Origin: Crocinitomicaceae bacterium
GTDB taxonomy: Bacteria > Bacteroidota > Bacteroidia > Flavobacteriales_D > Sanyastnellaceae
NCBI GenBank assembly: GCA_002722795.1
Contig: PBMY01000001.1
Location: 42,544-106,543, forward strand
Reading direction: 5' to 3'
Length of the DNA: 64,000 nucleotides
Part shown: positions 8,463 to 18,345 of the stretch, in pieces
How the letters are laid out: each line of letters begins with the position of its first letter
How positions within the stretch are numbered: the stretch's first letter is position 1
Translations under genes and position numbers: made by a program
The notes under the pieces: model-generated
Seen by the model: only the letters and a program-made list of their open reading frames with translations
Told to the model about the DNA's origin: nothing
The model's database searches: none

Positions 8463-10294
8463 TGAGAGGAATAAAAAGAATATTGGGAAGTGGTTTTGCC
8501 CTCCCCCTGATGCTCTTCTTTTCACAACTGACTCAAGCTCAGACAGACATAGAGCTCGCTGAATATTATTACAACAATGGTAGCTATGAGCAAGCGCTAC
8601 TTTATCTAGGGGATATTTACAAGAAGAATAAAACTAATAAGGTCTACCAGATGTACTATGAGTCTTTGCTCGCTATGGATGATTTTTCCGATGCTGAAAA
8701 GCTTGTAAAGGGGCGTCTCAAAAGAATACATAAGAATAGCAAGTCAACAGCATATGTGGATTTAGGTGCGCTATACGTAAGGTTTGATATGAGGGAAAAA
8801 GCGCTCGATGCTTTTGACGATGCTCTAGAGATAATGCAGCCAGGAAGAGGTCATGCTATTCGTTTGGCCAATGCATTTATCCACCTCGATGAATTAGACC
8901 TTGCATATAAAACCTACATGAAAGCAATTGAAGTGGGAACTAATGATTTTCATTTTGAACTTGCAAACCTCAAGGGTATGATGGGTGATTATTCCGGAAT
9001 GGTTGAAAGCTTTATGGCGCTTCTTCATACTAAGCCTACTTATATTACAACTATACAGACTTCACTTAATAGAAATCTAAGACTCGAAACAGAGAGGTCA
9101 AATGTGAGAATGGTAAAAGGGGAGCTCTTGAAGGCGGCAAAGAAATACCCTGAAGAAGAAGTGTTCACTAAAATGTTGGTTTGGTTCTTTACTCAAGAAA
9201 AAGATTTTTCTTCTGCGTTTATTCATGCTCGTTCTTTAGATATAAGATTAAACGAGAATGGAGCCGGAATTATGGATTTGGGAAATACATCTGCCTCAAA
9301 CGAGGACCTTGAGACAGCTCTTGAGTGCTATGAATATGTGGCAGGAATGGGTGTTAGGAATCCTTATTTCTATACAGCTAGAATTGAAATTCTTCGAGTG
9401 AGATTAGAATCACTTAAAAAGGATATGCCCCTCGATATTATAGCATTATCTAATCTAGAAAAGGATTACACAGCGAGCTTGACAGATTTAGGTGTAAAGC
9501 CTGAAACTGCAATCATGGTCAAGGACCATGCTCATCTTTTGGCTTTCTTTTTAGACAGAACAGAAGAGGCTATGGATAACTTAGAAGCGGTATTAAAATT
9601 GCCCGCATTGAATGAACGAGTGGCTGCTGCTTGTAAATTAGAGTTGGGAGACGTGTATGTTTTTGCCGATCTTGTTTGGGATGCTTCCTTGGTGTTTTCT
9701 CAAATAGTAATCGACTTTAAAGATGATCCATTGGGTCATGAGGCAAAATATAGAAATGCTAGAATTAGTTATTACACTGGTGATTTTGCTTGGGCTCAAA
9801 CTCAGCTTGATGCACTTAAAGCCTCAACTTCAAAACTTATTTCTAATGATGCTATTGATTTGAGTTTATTGATTACTGATAATTTTAATCTAGACACGAT
9901 TTTCGAACCAATGGAAATTTTTGCTAGGGCTGATCTGCTCATTATGCAACGCCGATTTGATGAGGCAAGGATAACCTTAGACACTTTAGTGACTAATTAT
10001 CCAGGTCATTCATTAGAGGATGAAATATTAGTCGTTTTAGGAGACCTTGCTATGCAAGAAGGAAATATTGACGAGGCGATAGAATATTACTATGATGTTG
10101 TTGACTTGCATTTTGATGATATAACGGGTGACGATGCGTTGTATAATTTAGCTATTATATACGATGAGATTTTAAAGGATTACGAAAAAGCTGAAGAGCT
10201 ATATTCTAAATTGCTATTTGAATTTAGTGGTTCTCTTTATACCGTAGAAGCAAGAAAAAGATATAGAGAATTAACTGGTGAATTAGAAGAATAA
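8462..10294 (+). CDS. Exported tetratricopeptide repeat protein
   Basis: This 610-residue protein has a signal peptide (about residues 1-26, ending TQAQ) and many TPR helices throughout. Examples are AEYYYNNGSYEQALLYLGDIY near the start and DDALYNLAIIYDEILKDYEKAEELYSKLL at the end, which has the GDxA-YNLA-Y look of YbgF/BamD-type repeats. It is probably a periplasmic scaffold or envelope-assembly factor; no enzyme domain is visible. It is translationally coupled to the upstream lipoprotein, and the DUF4286 gene starts at the base after its stop. Confidence 0.8.
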   Translation: MRGIKRILGSGFALPLMLFFSQLTQAQTDIELAEYYYNNGSYEQALLYLGDIYKKNKTNKVYQMYYESLLAMDDFSDAEKLVKGRLKRIHKNSKSTAYVDLGALYVRFDMREKALDAFDDALEIMQPGRGHAIRLANAFIHLDELDLAYKTYMKAIEVGTNDFHFELANLKGMMGDYSGMVESFMALLHTKPTYITTIQTSLNRNLRLETERSNVRMVKGELLKAAKKYPEEEVFTKMLVWFFTQEKDFSSAFIHARSLDIRLNENGAGIMDLGNTSASNEDLETALECYEYVAGMGVRNPYFYTARIEILRVRLESLKKDMPLDIIALSNLEKDYTASLTDLGVKPETAIMVKDHAHLLAFFLDRTEEAMDNLEAVLKLPALNERVAAACKLELGDVYVFADLVWDASLVFSQIVIDFKDDPLGHEAKYRNARISYYTGDFAWAQTQLDALKASTSKLISNDAIDLSLLITDNFNLDTIFEPMEIFARADLLIMQRRFDEARITLDTLVTNYPGHSLEDEILVVLGDLAMQEGNIDEAIEYYYDVVDLHFDDITGDDALYNLAIIYDEILKDYEKAEELYSKLLFEFSGSLYTVEARKRYRELTGELEE

Positions 10295-10609
10295 ATGGTG
10301 CTTTACAACATAACTGTTAGTGTTGATCCTTCTCTTGCAGAAGAGTGGATTGAATACATGCATAAAGACCACATCCCTGAAGTCCTTAATACAGGCCATT
10401 TTAGAGATTTCAAACTATGTCGAGTTGAAGGTGATGAACAAGGAGGTTTGACTTTTGCTGTACAATATGTTGCTCATTCTGTAGATTCATTTAACGAATA
10501 CCAAAAAGAATGTGCGCCAGCTCTCCAAAAGGATTTTATGGAAAAGTGGGGTTCAAAAGCAGTAGCATTTAGAACAGTGCTTCCTATAATTTCTGAAGGA
10601 AAGGCTTAA
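10295..10609 (+). CDS. DUF4286 family protein
   Basis: This is a 104-residue cytosolic protein matching my memory of DUF4286, a small Bacteroidota family with a ferredoxin-like (ABM or dimeric alpha-beta barrel) look: YNITVSVD, then WIEYMHKDHIPEVLNTGHF. Its function is not known. It is typically found beside ksgA in this phylum, as here, where it overlaps the ksgA start by one base. The conserved link with an rRNA methyltransferase suggests a role tied to ribosome maturation, but this is only inferred from context. Confidence 0.8.
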   Translation: MVLYNITVSVDPSLAEEWIEYMHKDHIPEVLNTGHFRDFKLCRVEGDEQGGLTFAVQYVAHSVDSFNEYQKECAPALQKDFMEKWGSKAVAFRTVLPIISEGKA

Positions 10610-11418
10610 TGGATATTCGAGCAAAAAAACATCTAGGTCAACATTTTTTAACTGGCCCTGGAATTGCTCAAAAAATTGCCAATTCAATTAATTGTCACCA
10701 AGGATGTAGAACCGTTTTAGAAGTTGGCCCAGGAACAGGGGCTTTGACAAAGCCATTAATTTCTCGTGGCGATCTTGACCTTCATGTCGTTGAACTAGAT
10801 GAAGAAAGCGTTGACTATTTAGTAACAGAAGAGATATTAGATTCTGAAAAAATTTATGGCGTTGATCTATTAAAATGGGACCCTGATATGGCATTCCCTG
10901 ACGGAACTCCATTTATCGTTGCTGGAAATTTCCCGTACAATATTTCATCTCAGATTTTGTTTTGGGTGCTTGACAAAAGAAACAGAGTCCCTGAATTAGT
11001 TGGGATGTTTCAAAAGGAAGTGGCTGAAAGAATTGCTAAAGGGCCTGGAAGTAAAACGTACGGGATACTTAGTGTTTTGCTTCAATCGTATTACGATATC
11101 GAATATTTATTTACCGTTCACGAGGATGCTTTTGACCCCCCGCCAAAAGTAAAGAGTGGTGTTATTCGTATGTTGAGAAATGAAGCCCAAGACATAGGAT
11201 GTTCGTTTTCTCATTTCAAAAGAGTGGTAAAGGGGGCATTTAACCAAAGAAGAAAAACCTTGAGAAATTCTCTATGCAGTGCTGGTTTCCCTAAGCACTC
11301 AATTCCTGAGGAATTTTCATCTAAAAGGGCAGAGCAATTAAGCGTAAAAGAATTTCATTCTCTATCCATCGCACTAGACTTACCTTTGCCGCATGAGCAA
11401 GACAATAACACTAGGTGA
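10609..11418 (+). CDS. rsmA: 16S rRNA (adenine1518/1519-N6)-dimethyltransferase
   Basis: RsmA (KsgA) dimethylates two adjacent adenines in helix 45 of 16S rRNA during small-subunit maturation, using SAM. The 269-residue protein starts with the family signature AKKHLGQHFL. It then has SAM motif I EVGPGTG (38-44) and the catalytic motif IV NFPYNIS. The C-terminal helical domain carries the FNQRRKTLRN segment. The final 26 bases overlap fbp and contain the fbp promoter box. The gene is coupled to DUF4286. Confidence 0.97.
   Translation: MDIRAKKHLGQHFLTGPGIAQKIANSINCHQGCRTVLEVGPGTGALTKPLISRGDLDLHVVELDEESVDYLVTEEILDSEKIYGVDLLKWDPDMAFPDGTPFIVAGNFPYNISSQILFWVLDKRNRVPELVGMFQKEVAERIAKGPGSKTYGILSVLLQSYYDIEYLFTVHEDAFDPPPKVKSGVIRMLRNEAQDIGCSFSHFKRVVKGAFNQRRKTLRNSLCSAGFPKHSIPEEFSSKRAEQLSVKEFHSLSIALDLPLPHEQDNNTR
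11381..11388 (+). promoter_or_regulatory. -7 box TACCTTTG of fbp, inside the ksgA reading frame
   Basis: A perfect TAnnTTTG box lies within the last codons of ksgA, with CCGC between it and the fbp ATG at 11393. The four-base spacing predicts a leaderless fbp mRNA made independently of the upstream operon. Confidence 0.7.
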
Positions 11419-12382
11419 ATTTATCATGGATGGCCAAGCGGAATTCCCGTTTGTTTCCGGACAATTAACTAGGTTACTTACTGACATCTCAGTGGCATCT
11501 AAGATTGTAAGCCACCAAGTAAATCGCGCAGGTCTTGCTGGAATTTTAGGTGATTCCGGTTCGAAGAACGTTCAAGATGAGAGTCAGCAAAAGCTAGATG
11601 TAATTGCTGATGATACATTTATGAGGATCCTTTCTGCTGGAAAATCTGTTGCAGGCATAGGGTCAGAAGAACAAGAGGAAGCTTTTGTTTGTGGAGACGA
11701 AGGGAGAAATGGAAAGTACATTGTTCTAATTGATCCACTTGATGGTTCTTCAAACATTGATGTCAATGTAAGTATAGGAACAATTTTTAGTATTTACAGA
11801 AGGGTTACTCCCATGGGTGAGCCTATTACTAATGCAGATTTTTTACAAAAAGGGACAGAGCAAATTGCTGCGGGTTATGTTCTTTATGGATCTTCTACAA
11901 TGCTAGTCTATACAACTGGGACTAGTGTTAATGGGTTTACTCTTGATCCTGCGGTTGGAGAATTTTTTCTCTCTCACCCTAAAATGGAGTTTCCTGATAT
12001 AGGCCAAACCTACTCAGTAAATGGTGCTTTATTAGACTCGTGCACTGAACCAACTAAAAAGTTTGTGCAGTATTGCCATGATGATAAGAGCTTGGACTGT
12101 AGGGCAAGATATATCGGCTCATTAGTTGCAGACTTTCATCGCAATCTTATTCACGGAGGAATTTATATTTATCCTTCGCTTAATCACAAACCAAACGGAA
12201 AACTACGTCTACTTTACGAATGCTCTCCTCTTTCATTTATCGCGGAACAGGCTGGAGGTGTAGCAATTCATGATAACGGAAGAATACTAGACATTCAACC
12301 AACAGAATTACATCAGAGAATTCCATACTATGTTGGAAGTAGACATCTCGTTGAGGTTATGCAAAAATGCCAGTCATCATAA
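11393..12382 (+). CDS. fbp: Fructose-1,6-bisphosphatase class I
   Basis: This enzyme hydrolyses fructose 1,6-bisphosphate to fructose 6-phosphate, the committed step of gluconeogenesis. The 329-residue protein has the metal-binding motif DPLDGSSNID and upstream acidic ligands (GSEEQEEA). It also has the C-terminal substrate region (GKLRLLYECSPLSFIAEQAGG) typical of class I. The first ATG at 11393 overlaps ksgA by 26 bases and is supported by the promoter box four bases upstream. mfd follows after 7 bases. Confidence 0.96.
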   Translation: MSKTITLGEFIMDGQAEFPFVSGQLTRLLTDISVASKIVSHQVNRAGLAGILGDSGSKNVQDESQQKLDVIADDTFMRILSAGKSVAGIGSEEQEEAFVCGDEGRNGKYIVLIDPLDGSSNIDVNVSIGTIFSIYRRVTPMGEPITNADFLQKGTEQIAAGYVLYGSSTMLVYTTGTSVNGFTLDPAVGEFFLSHPKMEFPDIGQTYSVNGALLDSCTEPTKKFVQYCHDDKSLDCRARYIGSLVADFHRNLIHGGIYIYPSLNHKPNGKLRLLYECSPLSFIAEQAGGVAIHDNGRILDIQPTELHQRIPYYVGSRHLVEVMQKCQSS

Positions 12383-12389
12383 AAAATAG

Positions 12390-15300
12390 ATGCGCACAGA
12401 CGATCTATTAGAATTTTATAGACGCGATAATAGAGCAACTACGGTTCTCAACTCCCTTGAAAACGAGGGGAGAAAGGTCGAATTACGAAATGTCGTAGGA
12501 TCTGCATTACCACTTAGTGTTTGCGGAATACTCGAAAGAGAGCTGGAGTCTGGGATAAAGCCAAGACATCATTTATTCGTTCTAGAAAACAAAGAGACGG
12601 CTGCTTACTTCATGAATGACGTGGAGCAAATCCTAGTTAAAAATCCGCGTCCAGTTTTTCTTTTTCCTCGCTCGGCCCGAGTTCCTTACCAAGAAGAAGA
12701 AGTAGAAAACTCGAACATAGGAATGAGAGCTCAAGTGCTCAATGAAATAAATGGCGGTCGTGATGGATGTATCATCGTGAGCTACCCCGGCGCTCTTTCA
12801 GAGTTAGTTGTCACAAAAAAGAAACTCAGTTCCCAAACCTTTACCCTCGCCCTTGGCGAAAACTACACCCTCGATTTTATCGATGAGGTTTTTATGGAAT
12901 ACGGTTTTGAGAAAGTAGATTTCGTTTATGAACCTGGCCAATATGCCATGCGTGGTGGAATTGTTGACGTCTTCAGTTATTCTTTAGACTACCCATACAG
13001 ATTAGAGTTTTTTGGAGAGGAAATCGATTCAATCCGAAAGTTTGATCCAGTAAGTCAACTTAGTGTTGGAAAACTCACAAGAGCAACAGTTGTCCCAAAC
13101 GTAGGCAAGAAAATGCTACATGAGTCAAAAGAAAGTTTCTTTAGTTTTATCCCTCAAGACACAGTGATTTGGATGCACGATGTAGTGTCTTGTGAAAAGG
13201 GACTTGGTGCTGAATTAGAAAAAGCAAGAGCGCATTACGAAAGATTAGATAGCGAGCTTAATCATACTCCACCCGAGGAGCTCTACCTCGACCCAAGGGT
13301 GTTTAAATCAATGATTGAGGATTTCAGAGTGGTCGAATTTGACGGAGGGACTACTTTCCCAGATAGGCTGACCATCGATTATGAAATGACTGAACAGCCA
13401 GCTTTCAACAAGAATTTTGATCTAATTGCTTCTAACCTAATTGCCAACGGCAAAAATGGATATGTAAATGTTATTGTTTCCGGCCAAGCAACTCAGCTCG
13501 AACGTCTTCACGATATTTTTTCGGATAGAGAGGACGACGCCCCGTACAACCCAATAGCGATGGAGTTGAGTAATGGTTTTGTCGATAAGGCACTGAAAAT
13601 TCTTGTATACACCGATCATCAACTCTTCGATAGGTACCATCGCTTCAGGCTCAAAGAGAGGTACAAGAAAAGTAAGGAGGCTCTGACCATAAAGGAATTG
13701 ATGGCCTTAGAGGTTGGCGATTTCGTAGTTCATATCGACCACGGAATAGGTCAGTTTTCAGGTCTACATAAAATCGAGGTAAACGGCAAAGAGCAGGAAG
13801 CGATAAGGCTATCTTACAAAGGAGGCGACGTCCTCTATGTGAGTATTCACTCCCTTCACAGAATTTCGAAATTCACATCGAAGGAGGGGTCACATCCCAA
13901 AGTAAACAAACTCGGCACTGCTACTTGGGCTAAGACTAAGGCCAAAACTAAATCCAAGGTAAAGCAAATAGCATACGACCTACTAAAACTGTACGCTAAG
14001 AGAAAGGCCGCTGAGGGTTTTGCATATTCGCCAGATAGTTATCTCCAACATGAGCTTGAAGCAAGTTTTATGTTCGACGATACTCCAGATCAACACGAAT
14101 CGACAAAGGCAGTAAAAGAAGATATGGAAAGGGAAATGCCCATGGACAGACTTGTTTGTGGAGATGTGGGCTTTGGGAAAACTGAAATTGCTATTCGCGC
14201 CGCTTTTAAGGCTGCAACCGACGGTAAGCAAATCGCTGTTTTAGTCCCGACGACTATTTTGAGTATGCAACATATGAGAAGCTTCGCTAGAAGACTCAAA
14301 GACTTTCCTGTTTCTGTCGATTACATAAACAGATTCAAGACAGGCAAAAAATTAACTGAGACTCTAAACCGTGTAGAAAATGGAGAAGTAGATATTCTTA
14401 TTGGTACTCATGCAATTGTTGGAAAAAGAGTGAAGTTTAAGGATTTGGGCTTACTAATTATTGATGAAGAACAAAAGTTTGGGGTTGGTGTAAAGGATAA
14501 ATTAAAGACCCTGAAAGAAAATGTTGACACCCTTACTTTAACTGCAACTCCTATTCCGCGTACTCTTCAATTTTCACTTATGGGCGCTCGCGATTTGAGT
14601 ATTATTCGAACACCGCCACCAAATCGTCATCCTGTCGAAACTATCCTGACTGGCTTTAGCGAAGAGACAATTAGAGATGCTATCACTTACGAAGTGAGTC
14701 GTGGAGGACAAGTGTATTTTGTTCATAATAGAGTTGGTAATATTGTTGATGTTGCTGGCATGATTCAAAGACTTTGTCCTGATGTAAGGATTGGAATTGG
14801 GCATGGCCAAATGGAGGGTAAACAACTCGAAGATGTTATGGCGAGATTTATTGAAGGAGGTTACGATGTATTAGTGGCTACAACAATCATCGAAAGCGGA
14901 ATAGACATCAGTAATGCAAATACAATATTGATAAACGAGGCCCAAAAGTTTGGCCTAAGTGATCTACACCAATTACGTGGAAGAGTTGGGCGGTCAAATC
15001 GAAAAGCATTTTGCTACTTAATGGCTCCTCCCTTAAGCGCTCTCCCCTCTGAATCTCGGAAGAGGCTACAAGCCCTCGAACAATTTAGTGACCTAGGAAG
15101 TGGAGTGCAAATTGCAATGCGAGACCTTGATATTCGTGGAGCTGGCGACCTCCTCGGTGCTGAACAAAGCGGATTCATATCCGACATCGGCTTCGAGATG
15201 TACCAAAGAATTCTTGCAGATGCAGTCAAAGAACTCAAGGAAACTAATTTCAAAAAACTATTTAAAGAAGAGCAACGTGAAACTGGAAATTATGTGGAAG

Positions 15301-15815
15301 AGACAGTTCTTGAAACTGATCTAGCGCTTCTAATTCCTGACTCTTATGTCAGCGACATCCCTGAAAGAATTACTCTTTACAGAAAACTAGATAGCATAGA
15401 CTCAGAAAGCGAACTTGAAGGGTTTAAAGTAATGTTAGAGGATAGGTTTGGCCCCATCCCAAAAGAAACTGAAGAATTACTTCAAACAATAAGATTAAGA
15501 TGGCTTTCAAGAATATTAGGTATGGAAAAAGTGATTCTCAAAAGTAAGGTGCTCATTGCTGCATTTGTGTCAGAGGAGGATAGTCCGTACTTCCAAGGTC
15601 CAATGTTTGCACGCATATTAAACTATCTCAAGGAAAACACTCGTGAAACAAGTATGTACCAACGAAACGGTGCCCTACGACTGAAAATTACAGGTGTACA
15701 ATCAGTAAAGCATGCGCTTGGTATATTTGAAGACATGGCTGGCATGACAGCATCAGACGCAACTGAAATGACTAGCGGGCGTACAGCTAGAAAGGAAAAT
15801 AAAAATGTCGAATAA
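12390..15815 (+). CDS. mfd: Transcription-repair coupling factor
   Basis: Mfd displaces RNA polymerase stalled at DNA lesions and recruits UvrA. The 1141-residue protein has the full layout. Residues 1-430 are the UvrB-like region (FPRSARVPYQEEE, GQYAMRGGIVDVFSY). About 460-530 is the RNAP-interaction domain (GDFVVHIDHGIGQFSGL). The RecG-like helicase has Walker A GDVGFGKTE near residue 592 and the DEEQ box at D692 (IIDEEQKFGV). The later motifs ATTIIESGIDI and HQLRGRVGRS are followed by the C-terminal TRCF domain. It lies 7 bases after fbp, and its last 11 bases overlap truB. Confidence 0.97.
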   Translation: MRTDDLLEFYRRDNRATTVLNSLENEGRKVELRNVVGSALPLSVCGILERELESGIKPRHHLFVLENKETAAYFMNDVEQILVKNPRPVFLFPRSARVPYQEEEVENSNIGMRAQVLNEINGGRDGCIIVSYPGALSELVVTKKKLSSQTFTLALGENYTLDFIDEVFMEYGFEKVDFVYEPGQYAMRGGIVDVFSYSLDYPYRLEFFGEEIDSIRKFDPVSQLSVGKLTRATVVPNVGKKMLHESKESFFSFIPQDTVIWMHDVVSCEKGLGAELEKARAHYERLDSELNHTPPEELYLDPRVFKSMIEDFRVVEFDGGTTFPDRLTIDYEMTEQPAFNKNFDLIASNLIANGKNGYVNVIVSGQATQLERLHDIFSDREDDAPYNPIAMELSNGFVDKALKILVYTDHQLFDRYHRFRLKERYKKSKEALTIKELMALEVGDFVVHIDHGIGQFSGLHKIEVNGKEQEAIRLSYKGGDVLYVSIHSLHRISKFTSKEGSHPKVNKLGTATWAKTKAKTKSKVKQIAYDLLKLYAKRKAAEGFAYSPDSYLQHELEASFMFDDTPDQHESTKAVKEDMEREMPMDRLVCGDVGFGKTEIAIRAAFKAATDGKQIAVLVPTTILSMQHMRSFARRLKDFPVSVDYINRFKTGKKLTETLNRVENGEVDILIGTHAIVGKRVKFKDLGLLIIDEEQKFGVGVKDKLKTLKENVDTLTLTATPIPRTLQFSLMGARDLSIIRTPPPNRHPVETILTGFSEETIRDAITYEVSRGGQVYFVHNRVGNIVDVAGMIQRLCPDVRIGIGHGQMEGKQLEDVMARFIEGGYDVLVATTIIESGIDISNANTILINEAQKFGLSDLHQLRGRVGRSNRKAFCYLMAPPLSALPSESRKRLQALEQFSDLGSGVQIAMRDLDIRGAGDLLGAEQSGFISDIGFEMYQRILADAVKELKETNFKKLFKEEQRETGNYVEETVLETDLALLIPDSYVSDIPERITLYRKLDSIDSESELEGFKVMLEDRFGPIPKETEELLQTIRLRWLSRILGMEKVILKSKVLIAAFVSEEDSPYFQGPMFARILNYLKENTRETSMYQRNGALRLKITGVQSVKHALGIFEDMAGMTASDATEMTSGRTARKENKNVE

Positions 15816-16554
15816 CTTGCCATTTTCAAGTGTGGATGAGGTCTTGGAAGGCCAGGTTTTAGTGTTTGACAAACCTTTAACTTGGACCAGTTTTGACGTT
15901 GTAAACAAAGTTAGAGGGACTCTCAAAAACGTTTTCAAACTGAGAAAAATTAAAGTTGGTCACGCAGGCACACTCGACCCTCTTGCAACGGGTGTTCTTA
16001 TTTTATGCACAGGTAAAAAAACCAAAACAATTGACCAGCTCCAAGCTCAAGAGAAAACATATACAGGAACAATACGGTTAGGTGTAACTACTCCTTCATT
16101 TGATTCAGAAACTGAAATTGATAGTTGGGGAGATCCGTCATTGATCAAAGCCCTTTCTAACGATGATATTTCTAAAATGACCAATAATTTTATTGGTGAT
16201 TTAGCCCAAATACCCCCTCAATTCAGTGCAAAAAAAGTGGATGGAGTCGTGGCCTACAATGCGGCAAGAAGAGGAGAAAAAGTTAATCTCAAACCCAAAT
16301 CCGTTCAAGTTTTCAGTTTCGAAATAACCTCTTTTACCCCAAATCATTTAAGTAATCACCCCATAATCGACGCCCAGTTCCTAATAAAATGTTCAAAAGG
16401 AACTTATATAAGAGCTCTTGCCAGAGACCTTGGCAAAGCCCTCAATGTCGGCGGAACCCTTGTCGAATTACGGCGAACAAAGAGCGGGAATTTCACTGTT
16501 GAAACTGCCTATGATTTACAAGAATTTATCTCATCTGTCAAGTCTTTAGCATAG
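15805..16554 (+). CDS. truB: tRNA pseudouridine(55) synthase
   Basis: TruB makes pseudouridine 55 in the T-loop of tRNAs. The 249-residue protein has the expected VFDKPLTWTSFDVVNKVR start and the catalytic motif GHAGTLDPLATGVL with Asp58. RRGEKVNLKPKSV and SKGTYIRALARDLG follow. A separate PUA domain is absent or reduced, as usual in this phylum. It overlaps mfd by 11 bases, so it is translated from the mfd message. Confidence 0.95.
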   Translation: MSNNLPFSSVDEVLEGQVLVFDKPLTWTSFDVVNKVRGTLKNVFKLRKIKVGHAGTLDPLATGVLILCTGKKTKTIDQLQAQEKTYTGTIRLGVTTPSFDSETEIDSWGDPSLIKALSNDDISKMTNNFIGDLAQIPPQFSAKKVDGVVAYNAARRGEKVNLKPKSVQVFSFEITSFTPNHLSNHPIIDAQFLIKCSKGTYIRALARDLGKALNVGGTLVELRRTKSGNFTVETAYDLQEFISSVKSLA

Positions 16555-16578
16555 GCTGAATTTTAAGGCTGAAAGTAC

Positions 16579-16609
16579 TTGACTTACATGGTGTTTTTGA
16601 TTAGTTTCG
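16579..16609 (+). promoter_or_regulatory. Promoter of queA
   Basis: TTG (16579-16581) and TAGTTTCG (16602-16609) are spaced about 20 bases apart, fitting the Bacteroidota -33 and -7 elements with one mismatch in the -7 box. The predicted leader is about 30-45 bases. Confidence 0.55.
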
Positions 16610-16645
16610 CACGCTCAATTTTCGCACCCTAAAAACTGCATATAA

Positions 16646-17710
16646 ATGTCAGCTCAAAGAATGAAATTATCGCACTTCAGGTTTGACCTTCCAGAAGAAC
16701 AAATTGCGAGATACCCACTAGATAACAGAGAGGATAGCCGCCTTATGGTTATCGATAGATCTTCGGGTAAATTCGAGCATAAGATGTTTAAAGACATTAT
16801 CGATATTTTTGACGAAGGCGATGTCTTTGTCGCAAACAACACCAAAGTGTTCCCTGCTAGACTTTATGGAAATAAAGAAAAGACTGGTGCTGTAATTGAA
16901 GTTTTCCTTCTAAGAGAGTTAAACGAAGAAAGTATGCTTTGGGATGTTCTTGTAGATCCTGCAAGAAAAATTAGAATAGGAAATAAGCTTTACTTCGGTG
17001 AAAACGATGAGCTTGTTGCTGAAGTAATTGATAACACTACTTCTCGAGGTAGAACTCTTCGTTTTCTTTTCGAAGGTACTAAAAGTGAGTTTTTAAAGAA
17101 GATTTCTGATCTTGGTGAGATCCCACTCCCTCGTTACTTAGATCGAGGTACTGAAGACATCGACGCTGAAAGATTCCAAACTATTTATGGAAACGTTGAA
17201 GGTGCCGTTGGAGCTCCCGCTGCAGGGCTTCACTTTTCAAAGCAAATTCTTAAGCGTCTTGAAATTAAAGGAATCGATATGAGCTTCCTTACTCTCCACA
17301 TTGGCCTTGGCACTTTCCGTGAAGTCGTAGTTGAGGATATTACTAAACACAAAGTAGATAGTGAGCAGCTTATCATCCCTTCGAGTTGTGTAGAACGCGT
17401 AAATCGTGCAAAATCAGAAGAAAAGAGAATTTGTGCAATTGGCACAACTGCTATGCGTGCAATGGAAACTTCTGTTAGTACAACAAATACATTGAAGCCA
17501 TTCACAGGATGGACTAATACGTTCATTTTCCCTAAATATAACTTCCGTGTTGCTGATAGTCTTTTAACTAACTTCCATACTCCACAATCAACTTTATTGA
17601 TGCTTCAATCTGCATTTGCAGGACATGAACTAATCATGGATGCATACAATGAAGCAATCAAAGAGGGTTACCGTTTCTATGTATATGGAGACGCTCTATT
17701 AATAAAGTAA
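16646..17710 (+). CDS. queA: S-adenosylmethionine:tRNA ribosyltransferase-isomerase
   Basis: QueA transfers and isomerises the ribosyl part of SAM onto 7-aminomethyl-deazaguanine in tRNA, forming epoxyqueuosine. The 354-residue protein has the family start [19 protein letters not shown] and the block [17 protein letters not shown]. It also has [24 protein letters not shown] and the C-terminal [16 protein letters not shown]. An internal ATG at 16661 matches the usual family start better than the ATG at 16646; both are possible. A secreted thioredoxin-like gene follows after 3 bases. Confidence 0.96.
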   Translation: MSAQRMKLSHFRFDLPEEQIARYPLDNREDSRLMVIDRSSGKFEHKMFKDIIDIFDEGDVFVANNTKVFPARLYGNKEKTGAVIEVFLLRELNEESMLWDVLVDPARKIRIGNKLYFGENDELVAEVIDNTTSRGRTLRFLFEGTKSEFLKKISDLGEIPLPRYLDRGTEDIDAERFQTIYGNVEGAVGAPAAGLHFSKQILKRLEIKGIDMSFLTLHIGLGTFREVVVEDITKHKVDSEQLIIPSSCVERVNRAKSEEKRICAIGTTAMRAMETSVSTTNTLKPFTGWTNTFIFPKYNFRVADSLLTNFHTPQSTLLMLQSAFAGHELIMDAYNEAIKEGYRFYVYGDALLIK

Positions 17711-17713
17711 GTC

Positions 17714-18337
17714 ATGAAAAATTTAGTTCTATCTCTAATTGCAATTTTTGCAGTGACAGCTGTTACAGCACAATTCCCTACAATCGAAATTGGAGATAGA
17801 GTCCCATTCCAGTCATACAAAATGAGGAATGTAGATGGACAGACTTTTTCTATTGAAGATATTGCTGGTGAAAATGGGGCGCTTGTGATTTTCACTTGTA
17901 ATTCATGCCCTTTCGTTGTTGGACGTGGTGACAAAACTGAAGGTTGGGAAGGGCGTTATAATGAAATCATCGAGCTTGCTAATTCTAAGGGAATTGGTTC
18001 TATTCTAGTAAACTCGAATTCTGCTAAACGCACGAAGGAGGATAACATAAGCGCTATGAAAAATAGAGCTCGTGATATGGAATATTCTGTTCCTTATGTA
18101 GTTGATGAAGAAAGTAAGCTTGCTAATGGATTTGGTGCTAGAACAACACCTCACGTTTTCCTTTTTGACGGCAATCTTGATCTAATCTATATGGGAGCAA
18201 TCGACGATAATGTTGATAGTTCAGAAGAAGTTGAAGAGCATTATTTAATCAATGCAATTGAACGCCATTCTGAAGGAAAAAAAATTAGAAAGAACACAAC
18301 TCCTCCTCTTGGTTGTTCTATTAAGAGGGTTAAGTAA
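17714..18337 (+). CDS. Secreted thioredoxin-like (redoxin/AhpC-TSA) protein
   Basis: This is a 207-residue protein with a signal peptide (about residues 1-19, ending VTAQ) followed by a peroxiredoxin/TlpA-like thioredoxin fold. The active-site motif is CNSC (C62 and C65) followed by PFV, as in the family of single-domain redoxins with a TCNSCPFV or CNHCPYV motif. The cis-proline region is seen as GARTTPHVFLFD. It is probably a periplasmic thiol oxidoreductase or thiol peroxidase; the exact reaction is unknown. It lies 3 bases after queA, with no functional link evident. Confidence 0.82.
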   Translation: MKNLVLSLIAIFAVTAVTAQFPTIEIGDRVPFQSYKMRNVDGQTFSIEDIAGENGALVIFTCNSCPFVVGRGDKTEGWEGRYNEIIELANSKGIGSILVNSNSAKRTKEDNISAMKNRARDMEYSVPYVVDEESKLANGFGARTTPHVFLFDGNLDLIYMGAIDDNVDSSEEVEEHYLINAIERHSEGKKIRKNTTPPLGCSIKRVK

Positions 18338-18345
18338 TTCTCTAT

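Noticed and set aside
16555..16645. truB-queA gap considered for a small RNA or tRNA
   Set aside because: No cloverleaf or strong hairpin is visible; the gap is explained by the queA promoter.
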